Under the pieces are notes generated by a model, which did no database searches, was not told the DNA's origin, and saw only the letters and a list, made by a program, of their open reading frames with translations. From positions 21,073,275 through 21,137,274 of the forward strand of contig CM065179.1 of NCBI GenBank assembly GCA_033026295.1: a DNA stretch of 64,000 nucleotides. The letters are read 5' to 3'. Below are positions 48,311-59,900 of the stretch, one piece after another. The stretch comes from Channa striata. Its lineage: Eukaryota; Chordata; Actinopteri; Anabantiformes; Channidae. The position numbers and the translations under genes were made by a program. The first letter of the stretch is position 1. Each line of letters opens with the position of its first letter.

Positions 48311-51183
48311 CTGAAAATGAAAAAGTAAAAAGCTCATAAAGATCCCTTGTTATGTCTTGTCAATAGGAGGAACTGGACTCCACATGAAGAGTGAAGCGAA
48401 CTTCACTCTTCATGTCCAGTTCCTCCTAACGGAAATAATGTCATGTGCGACACATGGATTTGATGGTCATAGATTTTTTAAATTTTTTTGTGCATGTTTA
48501 GTTCCTCTTCATTAAAGTGATATAACATTTACATAGTCCTTATTCATTTTAGGCATACACAGACATGGAACCTTCAGTTAAATGGACATGATGATAAACA
48601 GAAAAATCAAATTGTATTATTAACAGGAGGGTCTTTCAAAGAGTTTATGATTTGCTGATATTTATCACCAAGTCACCTTGATCAATTTTTAATATGTTGC
48701 AGCGAGGAATTCTCTTCACATCACTATAATTAACATTTAATTTCCCCATGATCAGTTAGTGGAAGTCAATTTGTGTGTATGATGATATAAGCAGAGTGGG
48801 AGCAGCTGTGATGTAGGCAGCGAAACGTGGCATTACAGGAAGTGATCAACATTTTGAAAAATAAAAGTAAATCAGCCTTCATGCGTGTGCTGCAAAACTG
48901 TTTCTATCACATTTGAGGTCATTTTTGCTTTAACGCCGCTGTTTACAATAGATGGAGCTGAGGTTTCGATGTTCTGTGAAGAGCTTTTATGTCAGTACCC
49001 TGTTGTTTCCTGTCTGGTCTTTGTAGTAGACCCAGTTGAGAGTCTCCACAGTTCGGTATTGGATGCTATATTTAGTAATCCACTCATCTGCATCACAGCG
49101 GCCCTGGATGAGGAGGCCAGACACCACTCCCACCTCCATCAGGTCAATCTGGATCCACTGGTACTGGTCGTTGAACTTGGAGAGCCATGCACACCTATCA
49201 AAAATCAAAACACACACTTTTTTTGCCTTTGTCGTTCAGAAGTATATGCAGTATGTGGTATGAGCTGGAGAGGAGAGTGGATTGGTGACTCACCCAAAGC
49301 CTTGGTTGTTAAGTCGAGCCTTGTTGGGGATCCAGGAGGAGTACCAGCCTGTGTACTGGTCCTGATTGGAACAGCTGATCTGGTCTGATCTTACCGATCC
49401 AGACTCAAAACCCAGGGCTCGATGGTAGGGACACTCTGTGGTGGACAAAGTAGGAACTATTGTAACATCACCAGTTTAACACTGGTCATCAACTCTTAGT
49501 GGATATAAAGGTGAAGTCTTTCTCACAAATGACACAACTAGAACAGATAAACCGCTTGAGGAAGACTTGATACTTAATGGTCCAAGTTTGTATAAAATAC
49601 TTTTGCTGACACGGAAAGTATGGAGCTGCTTCAAGGACGTCAGATTAACTTCCACGACCAACATACTTTTTGTCACACTTGTCCTGTTTCAGTTCATTAC
49701 CTGCTCGCAATGTTATATTTATTTCATCTTTTATTGTACTATGTTACAACAGGTTACTGAAATGTTTTCAGGTGCATATCCAAATGAAATATAGCTCATA
49801 CTCCTATATAGACAAAAAAGGGGAATAGCATGTACCAGTAACATTTTAAATATACCATGAATTTACTGTCTAATGAAGCAATGTGAGCAGCCTTCCTGCT
49901 TGTTCAGATCAAGCCCACAGTAAGTTCTGACTCGTCAAAGGTTTGCATTGAAAGGCAAAATAAGGTGACTGGGACATCATCTGGTATGAATAGTACCTCC
50001 CTGTAGTATCATGGTGAAGGACATGCCCTGTTTTGTTTGCCTAATCTGCTGCACAGGAAATGAGATTACCTAACAGAGGACTCTACTTCACAGTTCACAT
50101 TTCAGCCCCACACTTTTAGCAACTCTGTAAGAGAGCCAAGGCCTTTTACGTACAAAAAGAGTGTGGCTAAAAAACAGCCAGAACAGAGCAGAAGGGAGTT
50201 TGTGCACAACTGCAGTGATCCAGACCGAGCCAAGATTAGTCTGAGTGCACATGAGGACACAGCCGGCCAGATTCAGCGGTGTGATCCATCACGCCATCTG
50301 GAGCATACAGACCTTAAAAACCCTCTGGAAACGTTGCTGCATTGCCATTAATCTAGATATTTGTGACATCTCATTATCCTTTATTTAATGTAAATCCCAT
50401 TCAGCATGTAAAACAATAAAGGCATGGTTAATGAAGGACATCCAGCATCTTTGTGAGTGTAACAAAGAGGACTGTAATGTCAGTCCAGCTCACATGACAA
50501 AGGTGGAGCCAAAGTTCTCACCTGGCATGCAGTTTAGCGGGCGACCCTGAGGTGGCGGCGGCAATGAGGCTGAGAGGACAGGTGCTGTGACAGCAGGGGT
50601 GCGTGTGGGTGAATCAGCAGATTCACAGTCACAGGTGCAGGCTTTCGTGTTCCACGTTGATGTCAGCATCTGCTGGTTCTCCTGCTGCTCCTCCTGCAGC
50701 TCCTCCTGTGGGATGGGCTCTCCTTCCTAAAGGACGCAGAGAGGAATTAATCCACAGCTTGATCTTGGAGTTAAACTTCTTTTAGGTGGTTTGTCACTAG
50801 CCTCTTACCTGCTTTGAGTGAACAGTGATCAGGGCTATAACGCATCAATAGTTGCATGAAATGCAGAAGCAGACAATGAAAATAAATGTGACAATCCTAA
50901 TGCAAACCTCACAGGAGAAATAGAAAAAGTAAGAATACAATACCTTTTAAGTAACGCTAAAGTCCAAATTTCATTGCACCAATGTTTTTGTATGGTATTT
51001 TGATGAGCCTAGCTACAAGTGTCACGATAGACAAGGCAGTAACAAGTGAGTATATTCCTGCTTCTTAAAGGTGAGTTCAGTGCATGACAATTCAACAAAA
51101 TCCCTCTTGTAGGTGCACAGTGACTTACCCTGACATAGAAGCAGGAGCCCCAGCACAACAGCACAACGAGCTGTGACCTCCAT
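48158..51183 (-). CDS. rs1: Retinoschisin
   Basis: Secreted discoidin-domain protein that forms octamers and holds retinal layers together in vertebrates. Coding exons (minus): 51129-51183, 50809-50834, 50522-50726, 49294-49435, 48999-49194, 48158-48310 (777 nt, 258 residues). Sizes 26, 142 and 196 bp equal those I recall for human RS1 exons 2, 4 and 5, and phases agree at every junction. A signal peptide is visible (hydrophobic VVLGLLLLC). The cysteine cluster KACTCDC (C57, C59, C61) and C93 correspond to the human residues used for oligomer bonds. The discoidin domain runs from C97 (ECPYHRALGFES) to C253/C257 (LMCMNKC), with SQ-WIQIDL-like, QGRCDADEWITKYSIQYRT, YYKDQTGNNR and LGWHTRIAMRMELL motifs. 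The protein is about 34 residues longer than human (224), nearly all from exon 3. Confidence 0.97.
48365..48427. repeat. Near-perfect 63-bp hairpin in the last rs1 intron
   Basis: The right arm 48401-48427 is exactly complementary to 48365-48396 apart from a 5-base insertion (TCCAC) in the left arm. The loop is CGAA. No TIR or TSD signature of a known element is visible. Confidence 0.95.
48999..49194 (-). CDS. rs1: rs1 coding exon 5
   Basis: 196 bp, phase 2 to 0. Encodes GCAWLSKFNDQYQWIQIDLM, GRCDADEWITKYSIQYRT and YYKDQTGNNR, the discoidin core. Confidence 0.98.
49294..49435 (-). CDS. rs1: rs1 coding exon 4
   Basis: 142 bp, phase 1 to 2. Encodes ECPYHRALGFESGSVRSDQI and CSNQDQYTGWYSSWIPNK, the start of the discoidin domain. 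Confidence 0.97.
50522..50726 (-). CDS. rs1: rs1 coding exon 3, expanded N-terminal segment
   Basis: 205 bp against 106 bp in human. Adds an acidic/Gln-rich run (EEQQENQQM) before KACTCDC and a Pro/Ser/Thr-rich run (SPTRTPAVTAPV, SLPPPP) before LNCMPE. Confidence 0.93.
50809..50834 (-). CDS. rs1: rs1 coding exon 2, 26-bp micro-exon
   Basis: 26 bp, phase 1 to 0. Encodes ALITVHSKQ across the junctions, between TTATAG and GTAAGA. It was found by phase and by the exact length of the human counterpart, and is too short to appear as an open frame. Confidence 0.88.
51129..51183 (-). CDS. rs1: rs1 coding exon 1, signal peptide
   Basis: 55 bp, phase 0 to 1. Encodes MEVTARCAVVLGLLLLCQ, a typical signal peptide. 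The donor GTAAGTCA is strong. Confidence 0.9.
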
Positions 51184-51558
51184 CTTCCTCCTCAGCTGGA
51201 GTGGAATGTGATGTGTGTGATACCTCAGGTTAGTGGATAGGATTACTGTAATCCACAGGTCTGTGATGGCCTTATCTAATACTCTTTAGTGGCCCCCACA
51301 CACCTCCCTAAGGCTGCTCCAATGCACGGCACCTGTGGGGAATACAATTGCTTTATAAATCAGTCATTGTTGACAGCGGGGTCGCCTCTCAGGGTTTCTG
51401 TGCACACATTTGTCGGCCTCCCTATTCGTGTTCCAATGCTTAGATGTCAGATGTGTCTGTGCAACTCACACCAATCAGAAGCAATGCTAAATAAAAACTT
51501 TATGCAAGATCATGTTCACTGGTACGTCGAATGGCCCACGTTGCCTAACAACCTAGAC

Positions 51559-52410
51559 CAGGGGTCTGCAACCTTTATTATCAAAAGAGCCATTTTGCCC
51601 CCTATTCTGCGAAAAATAAAAAAAATAGTCGGGTACCGCAAAAAATAACAGAACTTGTAAACTTTTGAAAGTTTTCTTTTTTTTTTATTTTACCTGTTAC
51701 AACCACTGAATACAACAACAGAAGTGCAGTGTGCATTTGCAGGTCTGAAATAAATTAAACAGTGAACTGTGGGCCTATTTAAGTCGTATATATATTTGTG
51801 TAAAAGTAAAATAAAAACTAGCCCACTTTAATATAAAAAAAATTTAGCCGTAGTTTAGCAGCTTTGTAAAGAAATATAAAATTATAAAGATCCTTGATGT
51901 GTTCTCTCTTCTTCTTCTGGTTTTTTACTCAACGTGCAATTAAAAGAAGCACCTGAACATACAAAAAACCTAGATAATTTTTTTTTTTTCGGAAAAATAA
52001 TACCTTAATAAATGCTATTGTTCGTACCTGTTTAAACTTGACTTCCGTGTCAGAAGTTTGCTATTGCAGTGTTCACACACTCCAAAAGACGCAAGCAGGT
52101 AAAGGAGAAGTATGGTGAAGTTAATGTGAAGCATATTTTCATTGACAAATTATCTATTAAAAATAGCTTTTTTTAAACTTAGATGGCATCAACTCAAACG
52201 TCAAGATAACTGCACAACAAAATAAACTAATAATGAATGAACATTTATATGAATAAAAATAAATTAAGAAATAGCCTTTATTTATGTTCGCGTTTTTTTG
52301 TTTGTTTGTTTGTTTGTTTGTTTGTTTGTTTTTGTCACGGCCAAAGGGAGCCGGTACAAGGAGGCTGAAGAGCCACATGTAGCTCCGGAGCCACAGGTTG
52401 CTGACCCCTG
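51559..52410. mobile_element. Complete non-autonomous hAT transposon
   Basis: The ends CAGGGGTCTGCAACCTTT (left) and GGTTGCTGACCCCTG (right) are inverted copies of the hAT consensus CAGGGGTC-GCAACCT. They are flanked by the perfect 8-bp target duplication ACCTAGAC at 51551-51558 and 52411-52418. 852 bp, no transposase frame. Subterminal GAGCCATTTT and GAAGAGCCACATGTAGCTCC are typical of fish hAT MITEs. It carries a (GTTT)n tract at about 52300-52330. Confidence 0.93.
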
Positions 52411-52859
52411 ACCTAGACCTTTGCTGTTTTGTTTCCATGCAAGTAAGTTTTGTCCTATTTCTCCACATTGTGCGAGGATCTGTCTTTCTCCTGCCCATAT
52501 AAATACCATGGATGCTCTGTACTGCATGACTAGATACAGATAAAGCCGAGCAAGAATGTGCTTTTAAGCTTTGTAGTTTACGTGAACCCATTAATGTACA
52601 TAATAAAATATTAACTGTAACTAAATTAGCTCTCTGTCCCTGCAGAAAGGATCTACAGGACCATGAAAACTGACTGCGCCGAATGCAAACAGCTGTTCCA
52701 TGCTGAAATAGTTCCTATCTGCATGGCCCTACATTTCATAGGTTTTTATTCTGGTTAAGGGATAAAACAATATTCCATCATTATTATATATACCAAAAAA
52801 CTTTGGGCCATTTTTGTATACATTTTTCAAATATTTTTGTTTATGTTGGCTATAGTCCC

Positions 52860-53166
52860 GCGGTGTAACACCAAACAGGTTTCTCCGTTATTCCGCCTCT
52901 ATTTAAACATTCAGCGTCCAATGATGACGTACATGGGCGGGACAACCCGAATTCCTTTGGTTTTGATGGATGTTAGCAACAGCCTATTAGATTCACGAGA
53001 TTAAGTTAAAGCGTCGAAAAGGAGGGGAATGTCAAAACGTTTCACCCAATCCGCACCATCACGAGCGCCTCGTTGACCAATCACATGGTGGATGGCAGGT
53101 GTCCGTGTTTCAGGGTGGCGTTGGGTGGCTCATTTCGTCTGAGGGGAAACGGTGTTATTATCCGCG
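52860..53166 (+). promoter_or_regulatory. ap1s2: ap1s2 promoter and untranslated first exon
   Basis: CpG-enriched stretch with a CRE-like ATGATGACGTAC at about 52922, a GC box GGGCGGGAC at about 52935, and CCAAT boxes near 53044 (CCCAATCC) and 53077 (GACCAATCAC). It ends at a clear donor, CCGCG|GTGAGT, at 53166/53167, giving a non-coding first exon spliced to the ATG exon. Confidence 0.75.
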
Positions 53167-53796
53167 GTGAGTAGAAGTGATCAATGGTCTTATCTTTCCC
53201 TTTAATTTTAAAATGCACATCCATGCTCGTTGCATGTCGAGTCCACAACAGGTTCGGCGGTGGCTGGAGAGGCTAACAGCATTAAGGCTAACCTGAATAA
53301 CGGTGTTAAGGGCACTTCCGTAGTGTCTGTGTTTATAACGGGGTTATAGTCCTGTTATTGGTGAAGCCTTAACTATATAAAACTGGCGTAAAATGTGCCA
53401 TGAAATATTCTTCAGTGTTTGTTGAATTGTAAACATGGAATATGCAGGACTGTTTAGTGACCACCGTTCAGTTTGGATGGAAGCTGACTGTTTGTCTAAC
53501 ACATGGCACCTGCCTGTACATCAGTAGCTCAGATAGTAGCTTCAACTGGGAAATGATGATCCTGATTTTAATTGATTCTCCAAATGTAATTTATCTTGCT
53601 GTAATGCCTTCTGCACCTGTTACCTGCGTCAGTTGTTTTCTTAAATTTTGTCTTAACTTGCCCAAATTTTCCAGACTCTTAACGGCATGGCATACAAAGT
53701 CACGTGACGTGCTATTCTCAATGCTTTTTGTCTCTTTCTATGCTTTTACCCATCTAACTACTTTCACTCTTCTTCTTCCTCATCTGTTCATTTCAG

Positions 53797-53975
53797 ATGC
53801 AGTTCATGCTTCTCTTCAGTCGACAAGGCAAGCTCAGGCTCCAGAAATGGTACGTGCCTTTGTCTGATAAGGAGAAGAAAAAGATCACCAGAGAGTTGGT
53901 GCAGACAGTCCTGGCTCGAAAGCCCAAAATGTGCAGCTTCCTAGAGTGGAGAGACCTCAAGATTGTATATAAGAG
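53797..53975 (+). CDS. ap1s2: ap1s2 coding exon 1
   Basis: 179 bp, phase 0 to 2. Encodes the longin-like N-terminal strand and helix: [38 protein letters not shown]. Donor GTGAGC. Confidence 0.97.
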
Positions 53976-56900
53976 GTGAGCAGAGATCAGGCTTGTTTAT
54001 GAACAAAATGCTTTCTGCATGAGCACTCACAAAATACAAATTTCACACTGAGCTGGAAAATCAGGAGAGAATGTTGTAAAAGAATTGAAGACAACACCAT
54101 GACTGCACCCAGACTACAACAAGAAAGAGCATTCATTTTGCCTCATTATATCCTGTTGCTATGCCAACAGACGGGCAGGCAGATTGGTAAACCCAGGTGA
54201 CCCAACAGGGACAGACAAACCCTGTGTTTGAAGTGCTGACCAGTCAGCAACTTTGCACCCTTGCTCAACCATTGTTTACATATTAAATTTCAATAATTAC
54301 TTTTCCATTTTTCATATTTATTACAAGTTTCATGTGTATTTTTATGTAATAATTCAATTTGTATTACATCCATGTCATAAAAGTGTCATTAACAAATAAT
54401 TGAGGCTGCTACTTCTCGATGTAATTGTACTGCAGTGATTAGATTATATATTTCCTCTGAAATTATGCATAGCTGTTAGATTCCTAACTGTGTTGGTATA
54501 GTGAGTTCTACCTACAGCGAAGGTGGAAAAAATAATTATTCACAGTACGTTATTTAGTACTTGCAAAGAAAGTTGGGTTTGAGGTTTATTAAATTAAAAA
54601 ATCAGTCTTTTTCATTTTTTAAAAATGTATTATCTCTGTTGAAAAGTTTCAGCGTACAGTAAGTCTCAAGCTGCAATCAACAATTGTGAATAATCCCCAA
54701 TAATAATTGTGAAGTTATTTTCTGAATTAACTAAATAATAGCTTTTTCCATAAAATACATGATAATAGTCAGAAATGAGTTCTATAGTTTCCAATTACTC
54801 AAACTGAAGCAATCAGATTGTCCGTTTTATTTGCCCATCTATTTATGCACATATTTTTAATTCACAGTCAAGTGTGATAAACAAGTCATCTGGTAATTAA
54901 CATTGCCAGTTCAGTTCACATTTTTATATATTTTCATTCAGTGATACTATGTTAGCAGACAATTCTAAAATTATCTTTGTACCAATATGTGTAGTGTAAA
55001 TTGTTTTTTGTTAAATTGGATTTTATATAATTGATATTGAAAATAGTATCAGGAACCGAATGGAAGTCAAGAAATTGTTATCGATAGCAGTAGTGGCATC
55101 AAATATTTTTGTACCCAGCCCAATCACCAGTCTGCCAAATTCAACATAAAGATGCACATTATTTTATTCATTTTATTTTGGGAAGTTCGTCTACTTCAAG
55201 TTAAGCCTGTATTTCCTCTGAAAGGTTTGACCACTTCCTCCATGGCTGCTGTTTGCTGTATGACTCAGCTACAGTAAAAGTGCCATTTCACTTTTCCGTG
55301 CCAAAGACAGCTACACTGCTTAACTGAATCCTTTGTGTGTCTTGGCTCTGCCTTGCATTCATTTGCTCAAACAGCAGACAAAGATGGAGTGAACCATGGA
55401 ACAATAAAGAATTCAGAGAAAGCAGTCGATCACATAATGAGAATCAATAGTGCCAGCAAGCTCCTGTCCTGTTGAGTTGGAGACTTCTGCGTGCCCGTTT
55501 CTGCTAGTCTTTGTACAGCTCGGCCCATTGTGACTTCCTGGCCTGCTGGTTGGAAGGGATCAACTGACCAGCTCCTTTATTAGCCACTCATCACATGCTT
55601 AAAGAATGCCTTAGGTATTATCAGGGATAAAGAACCATGGCAGAATGAGGCTTAACTGAAGTAGCTTTCTGCACACGGCTTCAGGGTTTAAATGAATACC
55701 AAGTACACAGCAAACAACCATTCTTAATAATGAAGAAATGCTCTCTCAGCACTAATCTTGTGAGCTGGGAGAGACTGTATATATTACATACACTGGGATA
55801 TCCTGTCTAATTGATAAAAATGCATAACGTCAGCTCTTCCTCTTTTCTCTTTGTCAGGTTGATTTAGTAGTTTACACAGTGAAAGATGCTTTTCCCACTG
55901 CAGAACGTTTTTATGGAGGATGTCAAGTATGGCTTGTTTTTCTGTTGCAGATATGCCAGCTTGTACTTCTGCTGTGCAATAGAGGACCAGGACAATGAGC
56001 TCATCACACTGGAGATCATCCACAGATATGTGGAGCTGCTGGATAAATACTTTGGCAGTGTGCGTTTTGTTCTGTCTGTTCATATTATTGTAGGAAATGT
56101 GCATTCATACCATGGGTAATCCTATGTTTGCCTCATGCTGAAGCCATAATGCAGTTCATTTGCAATTAGTGTTATTTTATTTTCACTGTACATTTGTAAT
56201 AAGTGTTTATTTCTGCTCAACAGGTTTGTGAGTTGGACATCATTTTCAACTTTGAAAAGGCCTACTTCATTCTGGATGAGTTCTTGTTGGGTGGGGAGGC
56301 TCAGGAGACATCGAAAAAGAATGTATTAAAGGCCATCGAGCAGGCAGACCTTCTACAGGAGGTAAGGCGTGGAACAAATCCTATAAACTGGATGAGATGT
56401 GCATTGAATAACCAACTTAAAAAAAACATGGTTGTAACCATTTCTGACATGCTGTTAAAGGTCAAAACATAAAAAAACCCAATGTCCACTATTTTTTATG
56501 CACACAATAATAATATGCATATAGATAGGTGGATGAAAACCCCGTGTTTGTTCTTTATTGCTACATTAATCCCTCCAATATTTTGTAGTAATTCATTGTC
56601 CCAAAACATGTAGAAAATATCAATCTATATTTAAGCAGCTGGAGAAGTAAATGTTGGGTTTACATTGGCAGTCTCTTAAAACATCTCTGTTAAGGCATTA
56701 ATACCAATTAGAAAGTTGACATCTAAAAGTTAAAAGTACAAACATTAGATAATCTTTAAGTCAGAGCTGGAGAGTTGCTTGTATATCAATCACCAACAGC
56801 AAGATTACTAAAATATGTCAGCATATTAATACCAATTAAATTTGTTTTGCATAGTAAATCCCGGTCTTTTAAATCATGCATCAATGTTACTTCTTAACCT

Positions 56901-59900
56901 TTATCCCAGCAGTAGCACTAGGAGTTTCATTTTTTGTTTATACTCTGTTGATTCCAATTGGATTTTTAGAGGCCTGTGTCAAATCACAAACAAAATAAAG
57001 GTACATTTTCTGTATCTTTATTTTATATGAGGTATATGAAATGGTTTACAGCCAGTTGAAGAAATGTGGAACTGCCTGGTGGTTTTAATGTTATGGATAG
57101 AAGCCAGCATGGGAAGCCTGACCAGTCTGTGCTTGCACAGCCCCCTACAAGGGATGCACTGTGTGTTCTCAGTCAAACACGGCCAACATCGAATATTTTC
57201 CATGCTGACCCATGTCCGCAACCACTGAAACCACCAGGTGGTTTTAAAGTTGTGGCTGATCAGTGTACAAAGAGCCTTAAATGTTATCTGCTTTTCTTGT
57301 CTCACTTCCCTGTTAAGTGAATGGGGGTCTTGCTCACACTGCGTAGTGTTATGTTCCTAATGACTATTCGAGTTTCTGAATTTCATATAGTACTTCAGCA
57401 GCCTTTTGCAAGTTCTTGTCATTTTGTTTGCTTGTCTTTTAGATTTATCTTATCTAGATTTTCTTTTTATTGAAAACAGTGCTTTATTATCGTCCACTTT
57501 TGGTTTGCCTGATCTTAATCTTGCTTTCAGCTGCTATATTTCTCTCTTTGCCCATGTATTCTCTACCGTTGTGATTTACAGAATATAGACTTTCAGATGC
57601 GCCTGTTTGCAGGTACAGTTTGTAAAAATCCAAATAATCCTTAGAGCATTAGATAATTAGCCTCCACTATCCTGTAGAATCACTACCACTGTAACCCTGC
57701 AAAAGCAACATATCAGCAACAGCAGTTGTCAAGTGTCATGATTGCACCATAGATAATGAAATTGCTGGTGTGTCTGCTGTATAATGACTCTAAACCCGAA
57801 TGTTTTCTCTAACTCTAATCCTAAGCACTAACCAATAGCTCTTCTTCAGCCTCGAGTATCATAACACAAGAAAAAAGTGCAAGTTAGTAGTTTGTGAAAC
57901 TAGAGCTTATCTATATTTGATGTTGAGCTAACATTTGTGACAGAAGCAGCAGTGAAAGGAATAGAAATGCTGTGACCAAGACAGAAAGGATTGAAAACTG
58001 ATCAGAGTTAAGTCTCCACATCTTCTGTAAACTGAAGGAATTACTGATTTGATCACTGATTTCAGTTTTAAAATCTATTATCACTCACCGAGAAACCTGC
58101 TGATCTCAAAGAAATGTATAGCACAATAAAACATAACTATTAAGTATTACAAAAAAGTTGTATGAATAATAAGATTCTAGGATTCGCCTGTTTAAAATTT
58201 CACATGTGAAGGAAGCTTAGGTGACAGCCCGGGTTTTATTGTCTGTATTGCTGAAATTATTATAGATTCATATTGAGAGAGCACAATTCCAGTAGCACAG
58301 TGTCATTGCAATTATGATTTTGGCTTCACGCACATATAGCAGAGCACGGACAAGCACGGGTTACAGCAACACTGCTGTGTGTCGTATCAAAACCAGTAGC
58401 TTCATTACTAAAATACCTTTGCTATGTCATTTATAGTGTATATAATATATACACTATATAATATAATATTACACACTATAATATAGTGTGTAGGTAATAG
58501 CTGAGCTACAGTGTGAAAGAGATTTCTGTCTAGTGTGTACAAAATGTAAAATGTGTTGTCAGAATGGAGAGGATGAGCTTCTTAAGCCAATTTCAGTGTG
58601 AAAGATATGTAAATGGTTAAATGCACCCTCAGTTTAATATTACACAGTGGTCTAGTGTCAGCAGGTTGCGGGTTGGTTTTGCTGGATTTGTTTGCTCAAC
58701 AATTATTCAGTTATTGAGCCAAAAGGCCACTGTTAATGAGTCCTAGGAAGCAGAACCAGGCCACTGCTGACAACTCATTAACATCCAGTGAGAAAAGTGA
58801 TCTGCTATGAACTGCAGAGAGCAACGTACGCAGGAGTTTCACGAACAATATTAAATAGTTTGGCAAAGATGACAAACTGACAAAAATGCATATCAGAGGT
58901 AGCGTGTTATACAGTTTTATACCATTTAACGTATGTAACCAAAATATTTTAAAATAATTAGTCATAATGCTAGCCTAACAATGTTTTTGTCAGGCTTTCT
59001 TGCGCATTATAACTATATTATAATTTTACATAAATTATCCCAATATTTGGAGATCTGTGAATTTGTTGGAATATAATTTATGTAAAATTAAATGTTTGCA
59101 CTCCCTGATATTTGAAAGATTTATCTGCAGAATGTGCATCCAATTGAAGTCTTTCAGAATCTTGTTAAATGAATAACACACCACAAAGCAAGACATGTCA
59201 TTCAAAGTTTAAAAGTTAATTTGAGTTTTTTAAAACTCTAATTTTACTCATTATGTGAAACCAGAAATATGAAGTGGCCTAAATTAAACAGTAAAGTTGG
59301 GAAGCTTTAGGAAGTCTGATTTGTGGCCCATAGCCATCACCTGCAAGGCCACGTCTGCCCACCCACGCCCATAATCTCCAAGGACAAAGTGTGAAGCTGT
59401 TCACTGAGTTACAGTCAGCAGGACCGTCAGGTAGCTTTTCCTATAGGGAACTCACTGTGCTGTGATCCTAAAAGGCGTGTGGTAAGTCCCCAAGGCAGGC
59501 GTCTTCCTTTCAAGTGTATGTGTGAGGAGCTACTTCAAATCATTTAGTTGATTTTCTTACTTTGGAAGGAGTGCTGCTAGAACCCCAAGACTACAAATCC
59601 CCCGGCCAGAGGGATCAAGAAAGAGGTCTCTGATTGGCTCAATTCTGTATTTATAGAGCCAGAGTGAAGACTGGGGAAGTTTGCCAAATGAGGAGATCTT
59701 GTAATGGGCCTAGAGTCCATCCATGCCTCCATCCAGGCAGTGGGTAACTACTGGACTGGTGTAGTCAGTCAGTCAGCATGGGTTTCAAGTCCTGCGTGCC
59801 GTGAAATTCTACCTGCATGTACTTTGTCTCATAACTCTGAGTGAAAAATGCAGTGCGTGACACAAAAAAGGGGGTCATACAAGGCATGAACTCAAAGCGA

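Noticed and set aside
48885..49388. 167-codon plus-strand frame over rs1 exons 4-5
   Set aside because: Antisense shadow of the rs1 exons.
52157..52591. 144-codon minus-strand frame
   Set aside because: Most of it is the hAT MITE with its GTTT tract; no transposase motifs.
53442..53867. 141-codon frame running into the ap1s2 ATG exon
   Set aside because: It reads exon sequence in the wrong frame; the correct frame starts at 53797 after a clean acceptor.
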